Shown in pieces: positions 12,563-19,907 of a stretch of 19,907 nucleotides of DNA (the first letter of the stretch is position 1; each line of letters starts with the position of its first letter). Under the pieces are notes generated by a model. The model was not told the origin of the DNA. It saw only the letters and a program-made list of their open reading frames with translations, and did no database searches. The stretch is from contig CAZKYP010000043.1 in the NCBI GenBank assembly GCA_964556885.1, forward strand, positions 1 to 19,907, given 5' to 3'. A program made the position numbers and the translations under genes. The DNA is from CAZKYP01 sp964556885 (GTDB taxonomy: Bacteria > Planctomycetota > Phycisphaerae > Sedimentisphaerales > Anaerobacaceae).

Positions 12563-15500
12563 TGATGTCTATGGGTACGATTGTATCATTTGAGCGTATG
12601 TGCAGGTCATGCTGCGGGAATGCAATCTCAATACCGACCTTGTGGAACGCCTCATCGATACCACAGTTAATGGCATGCCAGACAGGAACATAATTCTCTA
12701 TACCTGTAATATAAACACGCAGTTCGAACTCAAGAGAGCTGTCACCAAATCCCCTAAATAGTACAACCGGTTTCGGATTATCCAAGACCAAAGGACTTTC
12801 TATCGCAACTTTATAAAGTGTTTCTTCGGCTTTTGCAATATCGGAACCGTAGGCAATACCGACCGGAAAGTCTCTTCGCAGGACCTTGTCGGAAAGAGTC
12901 CAGTTGATAAGACGGCCCGTGATGAACTCCTTGTTCGGAACTATAAGTTCGCGCTGGTCCCACTTTCGAATGGTAGTAGCGCGAATCTTGATCATTGTGA
13001 CCACACCGGTTACATCCCCGACAGTGACCACATCATCCACACGAACCGGCTGCTCAAAAAGAATAATCAGGCCGCTGATGAAATTCGCAAATATTTCCTG
13101 CAAGCCGAAACCGAGTCCGACGGTCATGGCCGCGACGAGCCATTGAACTTTCGACCACCCGATCCCGATCTCCATAAATGCGAGCACAACACCAATAACG
13201 ACGAGGATATAACGGCAGATTGTGATAATGGCAAAACGGACTCCGGGATCCAGGGGAAGACGCCTTAAGATAATGATCTCCAACAGCCCGGGCACGTTGC
13301 GGGCGACTATAATCATCATAATGGTAATAATTAAGGCCATGACAAGATTGCCAAGGGTGATAATATTAGGTGCTTCACCCCATATTTCTCTCTCTCCCAA
13401 TGCCCCCAGAGCCGGCAGGACATCCCGCCAGATATACCACAGCCCGACGGCCAGTAAAACAGTAATCATGGAATTCATCAGTCGATTTGTCTGCCGCGAA
13501 ATCTCAAAAATCGTCTTGTCAGGTTTGCTTTTGGCCTGCTGTATAATCTCGGATTCAGGTGAACTTGACGGGGCCTTCGTTTCCTGAGTCTCTTCCTGAG
13601 TGGCAAACTTGCGTTTGAGTTTTTCGATGACCGAAAGTTGTCGCCGGGTAACAATCAACCAGCGTGTTAACATGGCCCGGAAGACAATCACCAGGAACGC
13701 AAGGACCAACGTTTGCATCAGCCTCTCGTACAAATGCCAGGCGGCATAGAAATATCCCATCGCGGCCAGGACCGAAAACCCCACCGGCAGAATCAGGCAC
13801 AAGGGATACCAAATGATTCGAAGACGTCCCACCCATCCGTCCGGACGCCGTTTGAGGAAATATCCCACCATAGGTCCGGTCGGGCGAAGTAACACAAGAA
13901 GAAAGGTCGCAAGCAATACAAGAATTGCAATAAAGAAAAGACGGCTCAACGTATTGTATATTGGATCGCTGGTTTCCTGTGGCTGCAACATTCGAAGGAT
14001 AAAAGTCAATGGAATCACCAAGCTGAAAAACCATCGGATGTGTCTTCTGGTAAACGTGAGAGACTCTGTTCTGACCCGGAAGTGAACCGGCATCAGTCCA
14101 TCAGGCATCGTGATATGCCGGAGCAGTTCAAAAATAAAAATCCCAATCGCCACATCCCGAAGCCCTCCGGCCAAATCTTGAGCGAAATCGTCAATCGACA
14201 CATTGACGGAAAGACGCCATTGCAGAAAGAGAATTAAAACAGGCCAGGTCACGGCTAAAAAGATGGTCAATACAAATACTTTTAAGGTGTGGGAGAAACT
14301 ATCGGTATTGACATCAAGGACCTTTTTGGAAATGTTGACAATGGATCTATGCATCCTGTGATGCAGCACAAACAATAAAGCAAGGACAATAGTGATCGCC
14401 AGATAGGTCAACGGAGTGTTTCTGAAATCCGTCCAGAGGACCTCCGCGACCTGTTGCCAGTGTCCAGGTCGGGTGAGCCATCCGATAGCCGTCAAGGCCT
14501 TTGGGATATCTCGAACGTTTAACGCCGAACTACTTTTGATCCAGAGGATATTTTTATCTATAAAGTCTTCGTATTCCTGAACTTTCCGGACAAAAGTACT
14601 CTCCGTAGTGTCCAGGGTGGCCAAAGCGGTTGAATAATCGATGTAATGGTCACTAATCGCCTTAAGGATTTTACGTCTATTTTGCAGATAGGTCACAACC
14701 TCGGCAAGAACCGCTTCTCGTTCTTTATCCCCCAAAGGAGGGTCAATTTTATCCACCTCATTTTGAGCTTGTTGGTCGATATTGCTCAAATCAGACCATT
14801 CTTTGTCATACTGAAAATATTTCAACTGAGCCTGTGTTATCTCTGATAAACGAGATCGCATCTGTTTCTTATTTTCACTGATATCGGGCAGGTTTTTGCG
14901 TTTGGCCAGAAGCGAGATACCCATAATGTTGGTGATTTTACCGGCCTTCTCGACTTTCTCACGGACTTCCTGAAAATCTTTTTCCAAGGCGACAAACTGC
15001 TTATCGATTTGTTTAGAGTATTGTGATGTCTTTTCGACATCCGCCACAAGATCCGACTGTAGTTTAGCCAGTTCAACATTTTTCTCGGCGATTTCCTGAA
15101 CGGCTTGGTGGGCATATTTCGTTTCCTCTTTCGCCCGGATGGCTTCCTTTTGAGTCGCCTGAGCCTGCTTTTGCCGCAAATCATTGACCTTCTGCTGCCA
15201 AAACTCCGCAAGCTTTCCGGCAGACGCCAATTGACGTGCCGCCAAATCCCTGCTGGCCGCGAGCACATCTCTTCTGGCATCATAAAAAAGCAACTCTTCC
15301 GTATTAGCTGTTATCTGGGCTTCCAAAGCACGTTGCTGAACCATCAGCAATGTACGGTTGGCGCGTACCAACTCGGCGTTTAGTCCCTCGGCCGCAGCAG
15401 TAGCCAGCTTACTTTTGATTTCTTCGAGCTTTTGCTTGGCGGTTTTGGATTCATCCGGTATTTTTGTCCTGCGATCGGCGCGTCTTTTTGGTTCATTTTC

Positions 15501-16040
15501 CCATGTAGCCGCGTTTTTTGTCGCTTGCTCGACGGCGAGTTTTACCTCCGTGAGATTTTGCTCAGCTTGTGTAAGGGTAATATCAGCCGCCACTTCAGGT
15601 ACACCGGACGTAGCCTGTTGTGCAAGCTGTTCATTGATCTTTCCCAGATCACCGGGCGCATTTATCCGTCCCTGGCTATAATTCCGTATCTTGACTTCAA
15701 GCTCAATTGCCTGTTGTAGCTGAATTATTGCCTGGTCATAAACCTCGTTAATTTTAGCCTTAATTTCATCACTCAGCTCACTCGACTCAGAAATCAGCTT
15801 TTTCTGTGCCTGGAGCTTTTCTACAGTTAAATTGGCTGCCGTATCCACAGCAGCCGTGTCGAGAGCCGCGGAAACCACCGAATTCACCGAGTTAGCATCT
15901 TGGACTGTACTGTTGTTCTCCCGTGTTTGTGCACAAAGAGCAACGGACGCAGAAAGTGAAAATAGAATTGTTAATATGACCGAAAAAAATTTGATTCTTA
16001 ACCGGCCTGAAATGCATCCGGCATGTCGTTCGCTGAACAT
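12546..16040 (-). CDS. Large MscS-family mechanosensitive channel (MscK/MscM type)
   Basis: This is a 1164-residue protein with the three-part layout of the large MscS-like channels. It has a signal peptide (to about residue 37, SVALCA) and a long periplasmic coiled-coil region rich in Q, K and E to about residue 500. From about 545 come roughly eleven membrane helices, and then the C-terminal MscS pore and beta domain. The pore helix region reads VQWLVAAMTVGLGFGLQEIF (Q981), followed by ANFISGLIILFEQPVRVDD, the VGDVTGVV strand, and IVPNKEFITGRLINW, all hallmarks of MscS. Length and architecture match E. coli MscK (about 1120) and MscM/YjeP. Such inner-membrane channels open under membrane tension to release solutes during hypo-osmotic shock. 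The ATG at 16040 is preceded by a GGGGAT-like ribosome site. It overlaps the convergent lectin gene by 17 bp. Confidence 0.92.
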   Translation of the reverse strand: MFSERHAGCISGRLRIKFFSVILTILFSLSASVALCAQTRENNSTVQDANSVNSVVSAALDTAAVDTAANLTVEKLQAQKKLISESSELSDEIKAKINEVYDQAIIQLQQAIELEVKIRNYSQGRINAPGDLGKINEQLAQQATSGVPEVAADITLTQAEQNLTEVKLAVEQATKNAATWENEPKRRADRRTKIPDESKTAKQKLEEIKSKLATAAAEGLNAELVRANRTLLMVQQRALEAQITANTEELLFYDARRDVLAASRDLAARQLASAGKLAEFWQQKVNDLRQKQAQATQKEAIRAKEETKYAHQAVQEIAEKNVELAKLQSDLVADVEKTSQYSKQIDKQFVALEKDFQEVREKVEKAGKITNIMGISLLAKRKNLPDISENKKQMRSRLSEITQAQLKYFQYDKEWSDLSNIDQQAQNEVDKIDPPLGDKEREAVLAEVVTYLQNRRKILKAISDHYIDYSTALATLDTTESTFVRKVQEYEDFIDKNILWIKSSSALNVRDIPKALTAIGWLTRPGHWQQVAEVLWTDFRNTPLTYLAITIVLALLFVLHHRMHRSIVNISKKVLDVNTDSFSHTLKVFVLTIFLAVTWPVLILFLQWRLSVNVSIDDFAQDLAGGLRDVAIGIFIFELLRHITMPDGLMPVHFRVRTESLTFTRRHIRWFFSLVIPLTFILRMLQPQETSDPIYNTLSRLFFIAILVLLATFLLVLLRPTGPMVGYFLKRRPDGWVGRLRIIWYPLCLILPVGFSVLAAMGYFYAAWHLYERLMQTLVLAFLVIVFRAMLTRWLIVTRRQLSVIEKLKRKFATQEETQETKAPSSSPESEIIQQAKSKPDKTIFEISRQTNRLMNSMITVLLAVGLWYIWRDVLPALGALGEREIWGEAPNIITLGNLVMALIITIMMIIVARNVPGLLEIIILRRLPLDPGVRFAIITICRYILVVIGVVLAFMEIGIGWSKVQWLVAAMTVGLGFGLQEIFANFISGLIILFEQPVRVDDVVTVGDVTGVVTMIKIRATTIRKWDQRELIVPNKEFITGRLINWTLSDKVLRRDFPVGIAYGSDIAKAEETLYKVAIESPLVLDNPKPVVLFRGFGDSSLEFELRVYITGIENYVPVWHAINCGIDEAFHKVGIEIAFPQHDLHIRSNDTIVPIDIIKKPE

Positions 16041-16244
16041 ATCTTATCCCCAAATATTTTGGAAGCTCACCAACTTGTTACAATATTTCTTAATATGTGA
16101 ATCAGTATAATGCCGGTTGAGCCGAGGTAAAAGGGAAAAAGCCGGTCGAAATAATCGGTAAAAACAAAACTGACTTAATAGCAGGGGTAGCCGCTTGTCG
16201 CTCGTGATTAGTGATTTGCGGGTTAGGAATGGAGAATTCGGGTG

Positions 16245-16287
16245 AAAATAAAAGGCTGTGAACTTCTGCTTGCGGCCTTTTTATTTT
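16245..16287 (-). terminator. Rho-independent terminator of apbE (possibly bidirectional)
   Basis: AAAATAAAAGGC (16245-16256) pairs with GCC plus TTTTTATTTT (16275-16287) with one bulged base and an 18-nt loop. On the minus strand the stem ends in TTTTATTTT, a proper U tract. The apbE stop codon (16281-16283) lies inside the stem. The near symmetry would also allow termination on the plus strand. Confidence 0.6.
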
Positions 16288-17324
16288 ATGTATTTATCTG
16301 CGGCGGAGGTTTTAATTATTTTGGACTCTGGCCCGGAGGTCATAAGAATCGCTTCGGTCTTGGGGAGTTTTTCTATCAGGGCCAGGCCTTTTTCGAGGCC
16401 CATAACACTGACCGAAGTAGCCAGGGCGTCGGCATCGGTTGCATTTTCGGCGATAATTGTGACACTCGATAAGCCTTCGGTGCTTGTGCCTGTTGTGCGG
16501 TTGATGATGTGGCTGTAACGTTTGCCTTCGATGACGGCGAACTGCTGGTAATCACCACTGGTTGCAACGGCCGCATCGTTTACTTTGAGCGTCATTAGCA
16601 ATCCGTTTCCACCAGATTGTTCTGTTACCGCATCCGGGTCCTGCAGGCCGATAAGCCAGTGGGTCTTGCCGCCGGCGGGTCGGCCGAAGCAGCGGATGTC
16701 ACCGCCGATATCGACCATCGCCCCGATGGCGCCGCATTTTTGCACCGCCTCGATTGCCTTGTCGACGCCGAAGCCTTTCGCGATAGCACCTAAGTCCAGC
16801 CGCATACCTTCGACGGTGAACTGTACCGTTCTGTTTGCGTCATCGAGTATCAGCTTTTCATAGCCGACTTTCGATTTAGCGTCGGCGATTAATTCAGGTG
16901 TGGGAGCGACGCCGGTCTTTTTCTCCACTCGAAATAAATCCACCAAAGGCCCGACTGTAATATCGAAAGCCCCGTCAGTGAGCCTGCTGAATTCGATGCT
17001 TTTTTTGATAACCTCATAAGTCCATTCGCCGACCTGGACCGGTTCGGCGGCCGCTTCTCGGTTAACCTGACTGATTTCCGAATCGCTTTTATAATCGCTC
17101 ATCAGCTCATCGACCTTGTTGATTTGGGCGATTGCTTCCTGGATGGAATTCTCTGTTGCGGCCCGGTTTTTTGCTACGACGACTACACGGGCGAATGTAC
17201 CCATGACCAGCCGGTATCCGCTGTCAAGCTCGACATATCGGTTTCTGATAACGGCCAGGTATATTGTAGCAATCACAAAAAGCGCAATTACTGCAACTGC
17301 GATTCGATTTGGCTTTGTGCTCAT
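16281..17324 (-). CDS. apbE: FAD:protein FMN transferase (ApbE)
   Basis: This 347-residue protein uses FAD to attach FMN covalently to threonines in target proteins such as RnfD and RnfG; the reaction takes place on the outer side of the membrane. An N-terminal membrane anchor lies at about residues 8-26 without a lipobox. Family motifs are visible in order: MGTFARVVV (41 on), MSDYKSDSEISQVN, GAFDITVGPLVDL, LDLGAIAKGFGVDKA, MVDIGGDIRCFG, ATSGDYQQF, YSHIINRTTG and the metal-binding ATDADALATSVSVMG. I take ATG 17324 because AAAGG lies five bases upstream; the longer frame from 17396 has no such site. It is divergent from the radical SAM gene and ends in a terminator. The rnf operon with its flavin sites in the same window makes RnfD and RnfG its likely substrates. 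Confidence 0.93.
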   Translation of the reverse strand: MSTKPNRIAVAVIALFVIATIYLAVIRNRYVELDSGYRLVMGTFARVVVVAKNRAATENSIQEAIAQINKVDELMSDYKSDSEISQVNREAAAEPVQVGEWTYEVIKKSIEFSRLTDGAFDITVGPLVDLFRVEKKTGVAPTPELIADAKSKVGYEKLILDDANRTVQFTVEGMRLDLGAIAKGFGVDKAIEAVQKCGAIGAMVDIGGDIRCFGRPAGGKTHWLIGLQDPDAVTEQSGGNGLLMTLKVNDAAVATSGDYQQFAVIEGKRYSHIINRTTGTSTEGLSSVTIIAENATDADALATSVSVMGLEKGLALIEKLPKTEAILMTSGPESKIIKTSAADKYIK

Positions 17325-17375
17325 ACAAACCTTTCCAAAACAGGAATAGATAAATGATAACCGAAGGATAATCAA

Positions 17376-17404
17376 TAGAAAACAGGCAGGAAACAATTTA
17401 TAAT
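17376..17404 (+). promoter_or_regulatory. Promoter of the radical SAM gene (leaderless start likely)
   Basis: TAGAAA (17376-17381), a 17-bp spacer and a perfect TATAAT (17399-17404) lie directly before the gene, with only six bases between the -10 box and the ATG. There is no ribosome-binding site. Transcription would begin at or beside the start codon. Confidence 0.5.
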
Positions 17405-17410
17405 ACCGAA

Positions 17411-19024
17411 ATGGATAAAAACAGTATTACAGAATCAGTCCGGCGTATCGAGCGGGAGTTCCTGCCGTTTGTTCGCAGGCCGGGCAGGTATATCGGCGGC
17501 GAAATTAACCAGGTCAGGAAAGACCTCTCGCAGTGCGAGCTGACCGTTGCGTTGTGTTTTCCAGATGTTTACGAAGTGGCAATGTCGCATACCGGCCTTG
17601 CGATTATTTACGATTGCCTGAATCGAATCGACGGCGTGGCAGCCGAGCGTGTCTTTGCCCCCTGGACAGGCGCCGAGCAGATACTCCGCGAGAAAGATAT
17701 CCCGCTGTTTAGCCTGGAATCTAAAGCTCCGCTAAACTGCTTCGATATTGTCGGATTCGGTTTGACTAACGAGCTTTGCTATACCAATGTGCTCAATATG
17801 CTCGATTTGGCTGGCATAAATATTCGCAGCCGCGACAGAACGGAAGATGAGCCGCTGATAATTGCCGGCGGCGGGATGGCAAACTACTGTGAGCCGATGG
17901 CGGAGTTTATAGATTTGTTCCTGCTGGGTGAAGGCGAGGAGGCGATTGTCGAACTTGCAGAGTTGGTTCGCGAGAAAAAGAGAGCNNNNNNNNNNNNNNN
18001 NNNNNNNNNNNNNNNNNNNNNNNNNNNNNNNNNNNNNNNNNNNNNNNNNNNNNNNNNNNNNNNNNNNNNNNNNNNNNNNNNNNNNTTTTGCAGAAGGCCG
18101 GTTCGATATCGCAGCGTAAAGCGAATTATAGATATTGCAAAGGCATGTTATCATGCAACCGGATTCGATACGGTCAGCCTGCTGAGCTTATCGAGCGCGG
18201 ATTATCCGCATCTCGAAAAATTAGTCGCCGGTCTGGATGCGTATTTTCACGACAAGCATGTCGGCCTTTCGCTGCCGAGCCTGCGTGTCGACAAGCAGTT
18301 GAAGATGCTGCCGGAGCAATTGACCTCGGTCAGAAAAGGCGGTATGACAATCGCCGTCGAAGCGGCCGGTGAAAAGCTGCGCCGGGCCGTCAATAAGCCG
18401 CTGAAAGACGAAGACTTGTTCGCCGCGGCCGAAGCGGCTTACCGGGCAGGATGGCAGAGGATAAAATTATATTTCATGGTCGGCCTGCCGGGAGAGACAT
18501 TGGATGACGTAAAAAGGATCGTGCAGCTTTCGTATGAACTGGCTCGGCTGAGAAAAAAGGTGGACGGCAAGACGGGTCAGATAAATATTGCTATTAGCTG
18601 GTTTGTTCCCAAGCCTCATACGCCGTTCGGCTGGATTGGGCAAAAACCGAAAGAATACTTCGAGCAGGCAAGGCAGTTGATACTCGATGAGAAAAGAAAA
18701 CTCCGTGTCAAATTCCTGCAGTTTAAGTTCCATGATATAAATCGTAGCATTTTGGAATCGGCCATCGGAAGAGGTGATGGAAAATTATGTGATGTAATAG
18801 AAGCAGCCTGGCGGGACGGGGCACGATTCGATTTGTGGGACGAATGTTTCAACTTCGAGATTTGGCAAGCTGCATTCGAAAAACATGGTTTGGACATGGA
18901 CAACCTTGCACAAAGACAATTCGCGACCGATGAAATCCTACCCTGGGAACATCTCGGCGGTCCGGACAAACAGTATCTGCTCGACCATCTCGAAAAAGCC
19001 CTAAGCGTGATTCGTGAAGTGTGA
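17411..19024 (+). CDS. Radical SAM protein, TIGR03960-like, interrupted by assembly gap
   Basis: The N-terminal part (FLPFVRRPGRYIGGEINQV, CFPDVYEVAMSHTGLAIIYD) matches the radical SAM family described as TIGR03960, with a B12-binding-like domain including LGEGEEAIVELAELV before the gap. After the gap come radical SAM barrel segments (GFDTVSLLSLSSADYPHL, KGGMTIAVEAAGEKLRRAVN, YFMVGLPGETLDDV, SWFVPKPHTPFGW) and a conserved C-terminal region. The function of the family is not established. The cluster-binding C-x3-C-x2-C motif should fall at the gap; only one cysteine (FC) shows at its right edge. FC is followed directly by RRPVRYRS, where I expect a few more residues, so the edge may carry an assembly error. 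The second half of the two-part family (TIGR03936, DUF2344) does not follow. Confidence 0.85.
   Translation: MDKNSITESVRRIEREFLPFVRRPGRYIGGEINQVRKDLSQCELTVALCFPDVYEVAMSHTGLAIIYDCLNRIDGVAAERVFAPWTGAEQILREKDIPLFSLESKAPLNCFDIVGFGLTNELCYTNVLNMLDLAGINIRSRDRTEDEPLIIAGGGMANYCEPMAEFIDLFLLGEGEEAIVELAELVREKKRXXXXXXXXXXXXXXXXXXXXXXXXXXXXXXXXXXFCRRPVRYRSVKRIIDIAKACYHATGFDTVSLLSLSSADYPHLEKLVAGLDAYFHDKHVGLSLPSLRVDKQLKMLPEQLTSVRKGGMTIAVEAAGEKLRRAVNKPLKDEDLFAAAEAAYRAGWQRIKLYFMVGLPGETLDDVKRIVQLSYELARLRKKVDGKTGQINIAISWFVPKPHTPFGWIGQKPKEYFEQARQLILDEKRKLRVKFLQFKFHDINRSILESAIGRGDGKLCDVIEAAWRDGARFDLWDECFNFEIWQAAFEKHGLDMDNLAQRQFATDEILPWEHLGGPDKQYLLDHLEKALSVIREV
17986..18085. other. Assembly gap of 100 N
   Basis: Exactly 100 unknown bases lie inside the radical SAM gene. 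A round 100 is a conventional placeholder, so the true gap length is probably not 100. From the family layout I expect on the order of 100 residues between the GEGEE region and the cysteine motif. The apparent reading-frame continuity through the gap is therefore not informative. Confidence 0.98.
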
Positions 19025-19126
19025 AGTGTATCTCGAAAAGATTATTTGGTATTTCAACCGAAATTCTGATTTTATCAGGATGGAGTCGAAAATACAGGAG
19101 ACGCGAGACAGTACATCCAGGTATTG

Positions 19127-19900
19127 TTATTGTTGGTTTCTATTTTCAAAGATGTCGGGTATTGAGAAGGGGGCAAATTCTATTATCTGGCCGGACCGGA
19201 TTGATGACCATGGCTCGAGGAATATTGTTACATTCGCAACATTTCCGTCACCGAATATGCCTGATCTGGGATTGAGAATGCCTCCTATTGCAGCGGGGAT
19301 TTTGTTGTCACCAAGCTGCATACGCAGGACCGCACGGTATCGTGGCTCATCACAGGTGCTTAAAGAAACAGGTGCGTTTGGAATGATCGCATCAGATAAA
19401 CGCCTTAGTAGCTCTTCGACGGTTCGCAGCTCCAGCGGTTCCGATTGTTTCCATAAAAGGTTCAGGCTATCGCTTAGACGCTTACCTTCATGAATTCGCT
19501 TTTTCAATGATTCCATAGTATCTGTTTTTTGCATCAGCTCATACGGAGTGCAAACCGAGCCGTCATCGTCCAGAACCAGCCACGCCCGCATCGCCGATAT
19601 GAAAGAACACTGCGAACTTTCAGTAAAGCCTGTCGGCAGCAGGAATGAAAGGGCTTTTTCATTGCCTTCAGTTATGTCTTTTGCGATTTGTGACATATTG
19701 GCCTGTGACCAGTCGGCCTGCCATGGTTGAAATTCCGGCAGTGCAGCTCGAATTGCATTTGCTGTCGCTCCTACCGGATGATTGGGATCTGCGGCCTGTT
19801 GTGAAGGCGAGTACATATCACTTATCGTATCACGCAGCCGGAGTTCCTGCTCGGGTGACATAGGTGATTTCCTGCGTTTTTTGGCCCAGTGTTTCTGCAT
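19127..19900 (-). CDS. Uncharacterised protein, possibly extending beyond the window
   Basis: I do not recognise this protein, which has up to 257 residues in the window. It has no signal peptide or membrane segment and reads as a soluble cytoplasmic protein. Notable stretches are NPHPVGATANAIRAALPEFQ-like text near residue 40 (actual start DPNHPVGATA), QADWSQANMSQIAKDI, an acidic LVLDDDGS segment, a helical KKRIHEGKRLSDSLNLLWKQ and a C-terminal region rich in short hydrophobic strands with NPRSG. The reading frame is open to the window edge. ATG 19900 is used here, but ATG 19861 (protein begins MSPEQELRLRD) has AGGA eight bases upstream and may be the true start. It converges with the radical SAM gene, with 102 bp between them holding no clear terminator. 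Confidence 0.6.
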   Translation of the reverse strand: MQKHWAKKRRKSPMSPEQELRLRDTISDMYSPSQQAADPNHPVGATANAIRAALPEFQPWQADWSQANMSQIAKDITEGNEKALSFLLPTGFTESSQCSFISAMRAWLVLDDDGSVCTPYELMQKTDTMESLKKRIHEGKRLSDSLNLLWKQSEPLELRTVEELLRRLSDAIIPNAPVSLSTCDEPRYRAVLRMQLGDNKIPAAIGGILNPRSGIFGDGNVANVTIFLEPWSSIRSGQIIEFAPFSIPDIFENRNQQ

Positions 19901-19907
19901 GACTTCT

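Noticed and set aside
13555..14034. Open frame of 159 codons in another frame within the channel gene
   Set aside because: Shadow of the large MscS-family gene, which has continuous homology throughout.
16041..16244. Possible RNA gene between the channel gene and apbE
   Set aside because: I looked for tRNA-like arms around the two GCCGGT(T/C)GA segments (16112-16156) but found no consistent cloverleaf or other stable fold.
1..19907. CRISPR arrays, insertion sequences or rRNA genes
   Set aside because: No regularly spaced repeats, no transposase motifs with terminal repeats and no rRNA signatures were seen anywhere in the window.

Overview
The window looks like a contig from an anaerobic bacterial metagenome assembly; it carries a 100-base N scaffold gap. 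I infer a Planctomycetota (Phycisphaerae-like) origin. The grounds are an acetogen-type Rnf cluster (order C-D-G-E-A-B) together with a GH97 glycosidase, a family TIGR03960-type radical SAM protein, a C-type-lectin-like secreted protein, many short independent transcription units and moderate GC. No marker gene in the window settles the taxonomy.

Layout, left to right. (1) Positions 1-511, minus strand: a YkgJ-type cysteine-cluster protein runs by an ATGA overlap into hisS, of which only the first 38 codons are present. (2) Positions 781-2730, plus strand: an exported GH97 glycosidase, with a perfect 16-bp palindrome upstream. (3) Positions 2775-5147, minus strand: an M48 metalloprotease lipoprotein followed by an ankyrin-repeat lipoprotein. 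(4) Positions 5246-10884, plus strand: a small RseC-like cysteine/membrane protein, then rnfC, rnfD, rnfG, rnfE, rnfA and, after an AT-rich 134-bp spacer, rnfB. (5) Positions 10918-11735: a promoter and a MNT nucleotidyltransferase/HEPN pair. (6) Positions 11736-12562: a 320-bp non-coding stretch holding a good promoter, an operator-like direct repeat and a hairpin, leading into a small lectin-domain gene that appears truncated. (7) Positions 12546-16040, minus strand: a large MscK/MscM-type mechanosensitive channel, converging on the lectin gene. (8) Positions 16245-17324, minus strand: apbE with a terminator. (9) Positions 17411-19024, plus strand: the radical SAM gene broken by the N gap. 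(10) Positions 19127-19900 or beyond, minus strand: an unrecognised protein.

Functional links. The Rnf complex couples reduced ferredoxin and NAD+ to ion transport across the membrane. Its RnfD and RnfG subunits carry flavin-attachment threonines, and the apbE product about 6 kb away is the type of enzyme that attaches FMN there, so the two loci probably act together. The RseC-like protein at the head of the operon is a candidate Rnf accessory factor. The GH97 enzyme, the lectin domain and the lipoproteins act in the envelope or outside the cell.

The most useful second-look items are the minimal RseC-like protein, the leader region of the lectin gene, two genes whose perfect TATAAT lies 6 nt before the ATG (possible leaderless mRNAs), the palindrome before the GH97 gene, and the radical SAM gene whose catalytic cysteine motif is hidden in the assembly gap.
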